A stretch of 64,000 nt of DNA from the NCBI GenBank assembly GCA_036365455.1, contig JAWQUS010000008.1:19513501-19577500 (forward strand), given 5' to 3'. Numbering within the stretch: position 1 is the stretch's first letter; each line of letters starts with the position of its first letter. A program made the position numbers and the translations under genes. The notes beneath the pieces are model-generated. The model did not search any database, had not been told where the DNA came from, and saw only the letters and a list, made by a program, of their open reading frames with translations. Below, in pieces: positions 53,620-64,000 of the stretch. This DNA comes from Macrosoma leucophasiata (taxonomy: Eukaryota; Arthropoda; Insecta; Lepidoptera; Hedylidae).

Positions 53620-53985
53620 CACTAATCCCACCACCACCACCGCCACCACTACAATCGCCATCAACGCCATCACCATCACCAAACACCTACGCCACCAATG
53701 CCACCACTGATACAAACGCCACCAAAACCACCACCACCACCACAACCAATGCCACCAACGCCCCCAAAACTACCAACAACACCACCAACATCACCAACGC
53801 CACCAATGCCTCCACCGCCAGTAAAACCACCGCCAGCACCACTAACGCCACCAACACCACCACCAGAGTCACCAACAACACCTATGCCACCAACGACACC
53901 ACCACCACTACCACCACCACCACTACAAACACCACCAACACCACTAACGCCACCACCACCACCACCATCGCCATCATCATAATCA
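53620..53985. repeat. Degenerate (CCACCA)-type minisatellite
   Basis: About 365 bp of ccaccaacg/ccaccacca-type units, the complement of the 9837-10365 array. Pro/Thr-rich or Gly/Val-rich open frames here are products of the repeat. Confidence 0.9.
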
Positions 53986-54175
53986 CATCCGAAAGACGTC
54001 CATCCGTCTCCGCTGGACAAAGCCTTTCCCGAAGATGCTCCTAAAAGTGTTGTGCGTCATAAGGAAAGAATACGCCATAATTGCCACGCTTGGCATGCTG
54101 AATGGTGATAATAGCGGAGATTGATTTATGCCGGGACGCTGCTATGCGAAATGCTTAATGTTACTAACAGAGAAA

Positions 54176-54595
54176 AAACCGGCCAAGTGCGAGTCGAACT
54201 CGTGCACGAAGGGTTCCGTACAAAAAATGCCATAAAAATTTCGTTTGTTCGTTTGTAATATACAACACAACATAAGACCTAAAAATTCTGAGAAAATTTT
54301 AAGTGTATACTTGATACCGTTATTGATATCGAGCAAAAAATATACGAAAAAAAAACACGTTTATTGTATGCCCCCTTGGACCCCTTAATATTTTCTTTTT
54401 CTTATTTTTAGTATTCAATTTTGTCGCTATAGCGATAACAGAAATACATATTTTGTGAAAATATTAGCTTTCTAGCTATCACTGTTTATGAGATACAGCC
54501 TGGGGATAGACAGAAGGATGGACGGACAGACAGGCAGACAGCGGAGGATGAGTAATAGGGTCCGTTTTACCTTTTAGATACGGAACCTTAAAAAA
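54176..54595 (+). mobile_element. Repeat E copy
   Basis: accggccaagtgcgagtcga ... gtgcacgaagggttccgtac at one end, gggatagacagaaggatgga and tagatacggaaccttaaaa at the other. Confidence 0.75.
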
Positions 54596-55016
54596 GATAG
54601 ATTCAGAATAGTTTAAAAATAATCGATATGATTCATTATTGTTTATATATATAATTGTCGTAACTTTTTTATTTCTGAACCGATTGACATGAAACAAACA
54701 GTAAATGTCAAGTGAAACTTACCACAATATATAAGTAAAAATTAAAAATTGAATAAGCCATTTCTGAAATTAGCGTGCACAAACACACAGACAAACATAC
54801 ATTTTTCCGGAATAAAAAGTACCCAGTATTGTGCGCCAAAGGTTAAAGTATAAATATACCAAGTTTCATCGTAATCGGACCGGTAGATTTTGTGTGATGC
54901 TTGAACAAACAGACAGACAGACAGACAAAAAATTTTCTAATCTCATATTTGTGTTTGGTATCGATCTAGTAACATCCCCTGGTATTTATTTTTTCAATAT
55001 TTTCAATGTACAGAAT

Positions 55017-55124
55017 TTGAACTTCTACAGTTCTATTATAAGTGGTATAGATTATATCTTCACTTTGCATTTGAACTTCTACAGTTTTACTATAAGTAGT
55101 ATAGATTATATCTTCACTTTGCAT
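55017..55124 (+). repeat. Tandem 54-bp duplication
   Basis: 'ttgaacttctacagtt' through 'ttatatcttcactttgcat' occurs twice in tandem with a few substitutions. Confidence 0.85.
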
Positions 55125-58114
55125 TTATATATGAAATTTATAAGTATAAATTTATAAGTATATAAAAATTTTTGTTTATGTTTCGAACCCACGAGCTCCA
55201 CGAGTATATTTCGAGCTTTTCGGGGAATTGTTGTTGACATTTTGTATTTTGTAGGAAAAATCCCTCGAAAGACAAAAATAAACCATTGAATTTTTGCACA
55301 TATATAAAATTATCACCAGCTGTAGCGATCCTGATTTGCGAAAGGATTTGGAAATAGATTTGGTATGTTGTATTTAGTAAATACATTCAATCATTTTAGA
55401 TATAATGTTCGTGTCCATATTATCATTTATGGCTGTGGTTGAGTGATTGTGATCACTGTATATTATTTTGCATAGCACTTACCTATTTCATAATAATATT
55501 ATCTGTTAAAAAACAATAAAAATATACTTAACCAAAATATATATATGCTATCAAAAAAACATATTTATCAAAATAATAATATGCTCTAAAAACAATAAGT
55601 AGTTGCTTCACATTTTTATCGGAGACTATATTTTTGTATTACTTAGTGATAAGAAAATAAAATAATAAACACATACCTACTTATACACGTTTAAACATCG
55701 AGATGGGTTTAAAAAAATATGAAATTAAGATATTACTGCAATAGTATTACTAAATGAGATTGAAATAAAAAACAATAAAAAAAATGTTCTTTACTTTATT
55801 ATGTTACATTCAGATTATAATACTAGAAACCATAATTAATTAATATACAAGGAGCAATACACCACGCTTGATTTTCATACAGTCATATTTATTACATAAT
55901 ACGTCGACAATATTTTTTTCGTAAGCTTTTAAATACACTCTAACTCTCGGTACTGAATAACTAAAATCCATTATTTATATATTTAAATATTCAAACATGA
56001 AAAGAATTTGATATCATATCAGTGCTCGTGACTGTGCATCTATACGAGTAAAAGGCGTAGGGGTTATTTCAGGGCTAATAGCACAGGTGTATATATGCGC
56101 ATGGGCTAAAGCAAAGCCTGTATTGCAACAATAATTAAAGCCATAGCGGATTAGAGCGCAGCGAGCCCAGCAACCGTCGCTATCCACTCGTCGACAAGAA
56201 TCTATGGGGGGACGCTGTAGTGATTTCATTTCGCAAGGTTAACCAATACCACTCGCGTGGTAAATGCAAAATATGTAAACAAAATTTAACCTACGCGGAC
56301 ACTCTGTTTTATTGTTGCACAGTACGGTCCAATGACCGTATGTGCAACAATGAACGTCGGTATTTCACTACAATTAGTAAAATACCGACATGCAAGCGTG
56401 GATACTTTGAGACAGAGCTGAACAGATGGCTATAATATAGAGTTCACGTAATAACTGCATATCCATAACAGCTGGTTATCATAAACATAGGTGACATGGA
56501 TCGATGCGGCTGGGTGGCTCTAATAATCTATCTTAATCATCTAATCTTTATCCATGTTTCCTGAAAATGCGAAAAGAAAAGTTGAAAGATTTTTCAAAGA
56601 ATTATTGTAAATGTGGATACAAAAACGGTTGTTTGGAGGGGTTAGAAAACTGGTATCAGATCGAACTATCAGTCGTATCTGACACGCTTAAACGTCTGCT
56701 AAAAACATATTTACTTAAGTACCATTGACACGCATAACGTCATTACCTGATCAATTACACGAAGCAACTACATGAATGCCTTACAGATTATATATTTTAG
56801 ATGAGGTCACATTTATCAAATTGTATATTAATATTTATGATATGCATATTCACAAATTATGTAAATAACAACGCAGTACAAAATATGTATCTTATTGTTA
56901 CAATATATGTAACACAAATAAATCCCATTATGTCACTATAATGGTAGTTGTACTACCTTGCTCCCTGACTTTTTCTCCAAATATTCCATTAGGTATTATA
57001 TTAAGATTTTGTACCTCATTAAAGGCTTTTTAAAAATTAAAGAGCTATATTTTTGTATGAGAGTGCTTTACTACTTATGAATAAATGAATGAGTGAATAT
57101 CCATAATAGGCATTAATTATATAACTAGTTACATAAATTCGATTTTTATTTGGTCTGTATTTTATTTATAATCTATTTGTGCTGATTTAGACCTGCTATT
57201 AAAATAATTATTTCCTATTCGAAAAAAATGTAACTTTGATATAAAAATATTATTTTATGTCTTAAATTTTTTTCTGACGTTTAATGTTCAAATGACTTAT
57301 ATGATTAATTATTTTTTATTAACATTATATTTCGTCATGATTGTTCGAGTATTACTACTCAAGTATTTTAAAATAACAAAAAAAATGTCATCATATTTTG
57401 TGTAAGATATAATAGCTTATAATAATAATATTAGGGTAAATAGTTTTTGTTAATATCATTGCAAAAACATGTTTCTTATAATAATATGATTTTGTTGATA
57501 TTATGACGTACAAAATGTATAATTTATTATTAATTTATTTTAAGATTATTTATTTACAATTAAGAAGATAATGTATTTTTATTCATAGGTTTACTTATTT
57601 GGAATTGTCGGACGTAGACCCTGAATGCTCATTAATTTTCTAATATAGATACGAAAGATCGTATCACTAAAGTAAGGTTAGCCCGAAAATAGCAAATTCA
57701 TAATTACATAAGCAATGTATAATTATTAGTATCATAACTTGCAATAAAAAAAATTATGATGTCATGTCATTTTAAATCTAATCAAAATCAAAGTATTTTT
57801 ATTTCGAATGAAATCTGACCTACACTTTCGAAGCAGTATTAAGACTTAAACGTTTTAAAAATTACTTACAGTGTATTAAACGAAAAAGTGAGCGAGTAGG
57901 TTGTGCCCACTTTAGAAGAAAAATGATTGCTACTAAAAATGTAGGTAGAGAAATTTAAAAACCTACCAGCAAATCATCAATGCACGCTGAAATTGAGAAG
58001 TTTAGCATTTTGTTACTATATAATATTTAGTTTTTATTTTGACGTTTTCAACCACTTCGATAGGATTCACTTGATCGCTTCACACACACACTGGAAGCCA
58101 GGCACCCCAAGGAA
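55125..58114. other. Long AT-rich stretch, no gene seen
   Basis: Only short open frames. One, at 56220-56435, encodes a Cys-containing peptide (KCKICKQNLTYAD...CCTVRSND) near a G+C-richer patch at 56020-56230. I do not recognise it, and no splice-supported gene emerges. Confidence 0.45.
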
Positions 58115-58370
58115 AATATTTTAGGCCACTACCACGTTTTCCGCGTTTGATTCCCGGATCAGGGTCTACTATAAAATGAATGTTCCTTTATCTCTATTCG
58201 TATTTTACCATTTTCTTGAAGATCCTTAACACCACCCTCAAATCTGGTAATGATCACGGAGATATCAATAGGCTCGCCACCTGTTACAATACAATATGTA
58301 ATCGGGAAATCGTGTGGTTTTGCACGCTGCTTATCTATTCGGAGAATATAGGCGTGAGGTTACGTCATTA
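58115..58370 (+). mobile_element. SINE A, old diverged copy
   Basis: Body phrases 'aataggctcgccacctgtta' and the tail 'ggagaatataggcgtgaggt tacgtc' are recognisable. The head retains tttgattcccggatcagggt. Confidence 0.65.
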
Positions 58371-58770
58371 TAAACTACTTTTAATATAGAATGTTTCATT
58401 ACTACATTTTATTAACAAGTGTCATTAAAAATAAGACGTCAATAACAATTAAAAGTTTGATACGTCAAACAAGTATTATATCCTTTACAATAAGCAAAAA
58501 GTTTAACCACTTTTTAATAATGTCTTACTTACTCGTATAATGAAATAAATCAATATAGTAAAATATTCATTGAAGAAATTCCTTAATGAATTAGTAATAT
58601 CAACTTCTTTGTGTTTGGTACCTCTATCAATCTGTGCTATATAGTACTTCATAAAATGTTAAAAATGAGTTATGTACTTCCATTGTTATACATTATAATA
58701 TATATTCTATTTAATAGATAACAAAAAATATAGTGTCTATGTTTCAATATTTTAAAAACCTTTTTTTTAA

Positions 58771-59545
58771 ATATTTTATTTAAGTTTTCAATTATAATAC
58801 TTACGATTAAATCGTATTCTGTATTCTCGGCCTTTTTCGATACTAAATGTATCATAGTAATTGTACACTTCTAGACACTCAAACAAATAATTTTTAATAT
58901 CAATGAACATAATAATCTTAGTACTTACACATGAGTATATCCTTCAAAGTCATTGCATATATGCATACTAAGTTTTGTTGATTAAAATCTTAATAATACC
59001 TAATAAAAGGAATGCTTTATAAGTTAACAAGCTAATATTAAGCTTACCTTATATATACATAATTATAAAATTCTTACTTATTATTAATGTAATATATAAG
59101 TAATATTTATCAAAATTATACGTCATGTACGCGTATATTTATTTACCATTTTTTCAATATTTTATTTTAGTTTTCAATTATAATACTTACGATTAAATCG
59201 TATTCTGAATTCTCGGCCTTTTTCGATAATAAATGTATCATAGTAATTCTACACTTCTAGACACTCAAACAATTATTAATTTTTAATATCAATAAACATA
59301 ATAATCTTAGTAGGTACTTACACATGAGTATATCCTTCAATGTCATTGCATATAAGCATACTAAGTTTTGATAATTAAAATCTCCTAAATAAGACCTAAT
59401 AAAAGGAATGCTTTATAAATTTCCAAGCTAATATTAAGTTTATCTTATAAATACATAATTGTAAAATTTTTATTAATTATTAATATAATATATATACATA
59501 TAAGTAATATTTATCAAAATTATACGTCATGTACGCGTATATATT
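58771..59545 (+). repeat. Tandem duplication, 386-bp period, two copies
   Basis: 58771-59156 and 59157-59545 match over their length with scattered substitutions and small indels. Shared stretches include tacttacgattaaatcgtat and aattatacgtcatgtacgcg. No coding frame. Confidence 0.9.
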
Positions 59546-60590
59546 ATAATGTTATGAGTATTATTGTAATATAACTTGCATTGTATTTATTTCATTTGGC
59601 AGCATAAAAATGTAGAGATTTCCTTAATGCTTATTTACCCCATATTATGTCTGAATAAAATACACAATTGTATCTATAACTATACTTAAGAATTTCCTAC
59701 TCAACGTTTAACACTTTCGACTAATTAAGTTTCGATGATATGAATAAATTGTAATTAACAACATGATTTAAAAAATCGTATGAGTTATGCTCATTACAGC
59801 ATAAGATTTGTATAATTAAGTGTGAATATGCGAGGGACTCCAAATAACTAAGAAAGTCACGTATAACAAATGCCACTGATTAAAATATTAAAAAAAACTT
59901 CGATTTTATTGTTAATCACGAATTTAATACGATCAACACTATACAAATCAAATAACTATTCGTATCGTCGTATCTAAAATGAATTATTCTGTAAGTAGTA
60001 TTAATTGTTTAATATTTTGTAATAATTATTTGTCTATTTATAACTGCGGTTACTATAATGTATAATGACAAAATTTTACGTTTACAAAATAACAGAGAAT
60101 TTACAGTCACTCATTTTATAAATTAAGAGCGCATGTATCCGAGGTTTAACGTAGAAGCGCAATTAACTATATACTTAGAGTTCTTTCAATCAAATCGACC
60201 ACAACCATTTGGTTAACAATAATTTAAATTAAATAGTGGGTGAAAGTCGTTTAATAATGGGGAGAAGCCGATTCGTTTACCGTCGTATATAGGTATATCG
60301 TTTTTAATATTACCTACAACAATGTTTTTTTTTTTCATCATGACCTCCCAAAAGACTTGTGCAAAAGATATGATCTAACAAAAGAAAAAGAACTTATATG
60401 GCTTTTCCAAAACAGAGAATTTATGTAATCTTAATTTGAAAAGATAACTCTTTGTCTCGTGGATTAGGTATCACCCTGTATCAACTACAATAAATAACTA
60501 TTATATTAAAATTATAAAATCCACCTAATTTAATATTGTATTTATTGGAACAATGCATGAGTAAAGCCGTTATACAAAAGGGAATCATGG
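59546..60590. other. No gene seen
   Basis: AT-rich DNA without recognisable repeats. Confidence 0.4.
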
Positions 60591-60593
60591 TTT

Positions 60594-60850
60594 ACAGTTT
60601 CAATCTACATTGATTAAATGCCACGCTAATATTTGTACGGCTTCGAAAATCTGCGGGATCTCCCTTTGACTGCATCATGCAATAGCAATCACACAGAAAA
60701 AAGCCGATTGCAGATTCATATTTCATTCCAGAATTTTGGGCAGCGCAGATGACAAAACGGTGGCTAGACGTATAATCTGTAGACAGAGAATTGTGGTGCC
60801 GCTGGTGGTGCCTCCCTTTCCTATGTGAGCCTCCCAAACAGCCAACCCGA
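60594..60850 (-). mobile_element. Retroelement fragment (shared with 28680-28750)
   Basis: In complement it begins gggttggctgtttgggaggc, also present inverted at 28720-28738. An 81-codon frame (60837-60592) lacks recognisable domains, so it may be chance within a LINE end. Confidence 0.4.
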
Positions 60851-61263
60851 ATATAATAGAACGAAACAAAAATAAATACAAATCAGTAGATGTGAAATTT
60901 AATTATACCGTACTGGTTTCGTACCATCACGTCTTATTAGGATCCAATAATCTATACAGAACAATACTTATTATTTTTCGAAAACATCATGAACTGACTT
61001 GCTCTGCTCTGACTTTGTGTGCATACCTATATTTATTTAATTGTATTGTTTAGTGTCATAGACCAACACGGACCATCGGCCGCCGCGGGATGTTTAGTGT
61101 ACACAAACAAAAGATCAGTTCAAATATTTTATTAATTTTCATCTTCCAATTAAGTCCAAATTTAAGACATTTAATCGCTAGCAAAGCCAATTTTGCATCT
61201 TCCACATATACATCATCTACAGTAAAGTTCATGAGGCTGAAAATAATTCAAATGTATTCTATT
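60851..61263. other. No gene seen
   Basis: Unassigned. A small GC-rich patch (accatcggccgccgcgggat) lies near 61073. Confidence 0.4.
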
Positions 61264-61460
61264 TTATGACAAACTAGCTGTTGCCCGCGGCTTCGCCCGC
61301 GTGGACGTCGTTTTATAAATAACTAAGTAGCCTATGTTCTTTCTCAAAGTTAGCTCTATATCTGTACCAAATTTTAATTAAAATCGATTCAGTCGTTTGG
61401 ACGTGAAAAGGTAACAGACAGACAGACAGAGTTACTTTCGCATTTATAATAAAAGTAGGG
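61264..61460 (+). mobile_element. Dispersed LINE-like 3' module
   Basis: actagctgttgcccgcggct tcgcccgcgtgg ... gtttggacgtgaaaaggtaa and a (CAGA)n stretch ending tataataaaagtaggga. A common lepidopteran element with an RTE-like tail. Confidence 0.6.
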
Positions 61461-62112
61461 ATTTAGGCACGAATTTAAATATGATGCGCTTAGCATTACA
61501 TCATAACCACAAATCCTTGTTTTTTAAAAATCTGTTAATCGTTAGAACAAGACGTATGAAAGGAAATGTATGAAAAATTTACCGTTGTTATAATACGATT
61601 ATAGTAACCCGTTATTTGGTGAACTTAATTAATTTCATGTACATTTCAATTAATGTATGATTATTTTTAATGATTTATAAATAAACTTCTTGTCTCTGTG
61701 TGTTTATTTATAATACCCAACTGTAAACATATTTCCTAATATTAAGAGCTGAGAGGTCGTAAACAGATAATGGGGATGTTGAATAGGTCACTACTTTTTG
61801 TCATTCCATATAAAAGCGATAATAATATAAAGATACAAAAATTATGACAATTGGAGTGGAGTCGTATGAGATAGAAGAACTAAAAAGTAAAAAAAAAAAC
61901 AGTAAAAAAATATTTAAAAAAACACACAAAAGTAACGAAAAAAAACTTCTACCTCTCTTAACTGGCGATGCGTGCCTCCTCCATCAAAGCCCTTGACCAA
62001 TACTAGAGGGCACCTAACGTCGGCCTGCATGGCAGGCCAGAAGAAGCCGATGCAGAGAGCCAGCCCCGGTGGTTTATTAAAAAATATGTTTGTACAAAAA
62101 CGCAGTGTTGAC
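61461..62112. other. No gene seen
   Basis: AT-rich apart from 61960-62065, which is GC-richer (gcacctaacgtcggcctgca) but unrecognised. Confidence 0.4.
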
Positions 62113-62185
62113 GAATTGTATGGTGTAATTAAAACATGTTAAAATATCGTCTATTTTAACATGTTTTAATTACACCATACAATTC
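62113..62185. repeat. Perfect hairpin, 34-bp arms, 5-nt loop
   Basis: gaattgtatggtgtaattaa and aacatgttaaaata at 62113-62146 are exactly complementary to 62152-62185. The loop is tcgtc. Confidence 0.95.
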
Positions 62186-62384
62186 ACGTGTGTTTTTACC
62201 ACGCGTGACGTCTTGATGTTCCGTCATATTATATTATAAATTACAGAACGTCAGTTTCACTACTTTTTTAATCGTCATAATAATATCTTAATGACTATTG
62301 GTTATTGAGTAGATATTTCAAAGACAATATTAAAAAAACTTATCAACGTCCCCATTATACATTCACGAGCAAGATACTATTGAC

Positions 62385-62535
62385 GACCCACGGGGTGTGT
62401 AACGACCGATCGCGGGTTCGATCCCCGCACTAGTACAAATTTTTGAATGGGCTACAGATATTTGTTTCGATTATGGGTGTTTGTATGTGTTATGTGGTAC
62501 CCACGACACAATGATTATACCTAGAGTGAGGCTGT
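62385..62535 (+). mobile_element. SINE B copy
   Basis: Contains the B-box phrase gatcgcgggttcgatccccg and the body phrases caaatttttgaatgggctac and gggtgtttgtatgtgttatg. Confidence 0.65.
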
Positions 62536-62719
62536 GAGTATTTTATTGATACATAATAATACATATATTATATGGAGCACATTTACAATGGGGTGAAAGA
62601 ATCCTCACTGGTGGCAGAATTTCATTGTCGGAGCTAGGAACTAGGTTGCCCGGTATCCGGATTAAGCCGGACATAGTTAGGTCTTCTGATTGCGTGTCCG
62701 CCAAAATATACGGTGTTCG

Positions 62720-63257
62720 TAGGGTTGCCACCTCTCCCGGAATTCCGGAAGTCGCCCGGATTCGGGCTCTTAAAATCAAAATGTCCCGTCTTCCGGAAGG
62801 AATTTAAAATATACTAAATTCTCCTGGAATAACAAGTTGTTCAAAAGTAATGACACGCGAAGTCGAAATGGCTAAGAGCGGCGTAAATTCTCGGCAGCCT
62901 TCTCGCCACTATCTCACCACTGTTGCCACTACTCGCCAGTGGGTAGCTAGCTAGTTTTGTATAAACTGATTTGGGTGCGTGTAGGTACCTACTTTTATTT
63001 TATTGTCTCTTTCTGAGTCACGTGCGTGAGAGATTGCGTCGTCTTTGTCTCACTCATTTTCGTTCCTCATTTGTTTGTTTTAAGTTTCATTCGTTCGCTT
63101 ATTAGTCTGTATCTAACAGCAAACCATGCACTTGTTTCGTATTTTGATTAAATACAATTATTTCTATGTTGTTATTAATTCAACATAAAATAAAAGGTTA
63201 TCATATTCAATGTTTTATTTTCGCCCGGATTTAGACAGCTAAGAGGTGGCAACCCTA
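62720..63257. mobile_element. hAT-type MITE (538 bp)
   Basis: Terminal inverted repeats TAGGGTTGCCACCTCT at both ends, flanked by 8-bp GGTGTTCG / GGCGTTCG (one mismatch). The left inner part repeats CCGGA motifs. No transposase. Confidence 0.85.
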
Positions 63258-63345
63258 GGCGTTCGGCGTTTGTTAGGCTTTTAACATTTCTTAAGCGAGT
63301 GAGCGCCGAGTAGTTAGAGCCGAACGCTTCTATCGCGGCTAAGGA

Positions 63346-63770
63346 TTGGTATCACATTTCCGCGCGCTTCGCGCGCGGTGGTGGTTTGGGTGTCGATGAT
63401 TATCATCATGTGGATGGTGTCATCCTAACCCGGGCCTATCTGCCCCCGATGCAACGGGGGCGTGAACATTTCTTTTAGGATGGATGGGTGGTACTCGGGA
63501 GGAAATTCACGGTTTTTTTTTTCTCTTTCATTACCTCCTGAGTACTCCACCTTACAGTTTAGTCCCTACATTAAGTTGGGGTGCGGCTTGTGGATCTCCG
63601 CACTCCGTTGCCGCGTCGCTATTCTGACCTAAATTGGGCGGCACGGCCACTTCCTCGTCTGACACTGCTTTTCCTCGGTCAGGGCTTGAATCCGGCCGGT
63701 GGGCCGGGGATTGTTCTATCGCGGGTGTCAAGCCTTTTTAACCAAATTTTTGGTTAATACTTGATGGAAA
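63346..63770. other. GC-rich unassigned block
   Basis: Base composition changes sharply. It has hairpins such as gcccccgatgcaacgggggc and the phrase ccggccggtgggccggggat. No long frame. It may be a retroelement leader; I cannot name it. Confidence 0.35.
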
Positions 63771-64000
63771 ACTGCCTCGATAGCCTAGTGGTAGCAGGCC
63801 ACTACTAATACGCTGAGGTCCTGGGTTCGATTCCCGGGTAGGGGGTTATCAGGGATAATGGTGTAAAAGTCTTTATCTCTGGTTCTATTGGGATTTTTCC
63901 ATTTTCTGAAAATTTCCCAGTACCTCGAATTTTAGTAATGTGCCCGGAGATGTCAACAGGCTCGCCCCCTATTACATGGGCCAAAACGTAACCGGTGAAT
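63771..64000 (+). mobile_element. SINE A, cut by window end
   Basis: tRNA-like head (gatagcctagtggtagcagg, ctgggttcgattcccgggta) and body up to aacgtaaccggtgaat. The tail lies beyond the window. Confidence 0.85.

Noticed and set aside
53592..54044. Thr/Asn-rich, Gly-rich and Pro-rich frames on both strands
   Set aside because: All arise from the CCACCA-type minisatellite.
56220..56435. Cys-containing 71-codon frame as a zinc-finger gene
   Set aside because: Cys spacing does not match a finger I know, there is no exon context, and the flank is repeat-like.
1..64000. CRISPR array, prokaryotic operon, phage or plasmid origin
   Set aside because: No regularly spaced repeats with unique spacers, no dense coding and no ribosome-binding sites. 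Introns and SINEs show a eukaryotic nuclear genome.

Overview
This window looks like lepidopteran (moth or butterfly) nuclear DNA. It is AT-rich, it has spliceosomal introns with GT/AG borders, and it is packed with eukaryotic transposable elements: mariner, hAT-type MITEs, non-LTR retrotransposons, and SINEs with tRNA-like and 5S-rRNA-like heads. There are no bacterial operons, no CRISPR arrays and no intact rRNA or tRNA genes. The order is inferred from the repeat repertoire and is not proven.

The only host gene I can support is the + strand orthologue of SCAI (suppressor of cancer cell invasion). Nine coding exons can be read between 34188 and 51934. Every junction keeps the reading frame, and the translation follows vertebrate SCAI from its N-terminal homology block to its C-terminus. 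The first visible exon starts in phase 1, so at least one upstream exon is missing or unrecognised. That exon adds about 360 residues of basic, proline- and serine-rich sequence ahead of the conserved domain. The introns carry many SINEs, MITEs and LINE ends.

Layout: 0-5 kb has an hAT MITE with a perfect 8-bp target duplication, then a 5'-truncated RTE-like LINE ('LINE A') between two direct repeats of 755 bp with no mismatch seen. 5-16 kb has SINE fragments, two fold-back elements, a degenerate trinucleotide minisatellite, a mariner with one nonsense codon and a GC-rich block. 16.6-21.4 kb holds a nearly complete two-ORF LINE ('LINE B') with a PHD-finger ORF1 and an endonuclease/reverse transcriptase ORF2. 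24.2-32 kb is a second mariner (frameshifted by a CA-repeat slip) joined to a 1.8-kb/3-kb/1.8-kb inverted duplication full of nested SINEs. 32.3-34.1 kb has a piggyBac-like MITE, an internally deleted mariner and a fold-back element ending 59 bp before a SCAI exon. 34.2-52 kb is SCAI. 52-64 kb is repeat-rich intergenic DNA with a 386-bp tandem duplication, a perfect 34-bp-arm hairpin and another hAT MITE.

The most interesting signal is a LINE-SINE partnership. The last ~35-40 nt of LINE A, including its stop codon, closely resembles the 3' tail of the tRNA-headed SINE ('SINE A') that recurs through the window. Insertions made of only this tail, 35 bp and 60 bp long with their own target duplications, suggest that the tail alone is enough for retrotransposition. 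The same LINE family shows target duplications of 6, 13 and apparently 755 bp.
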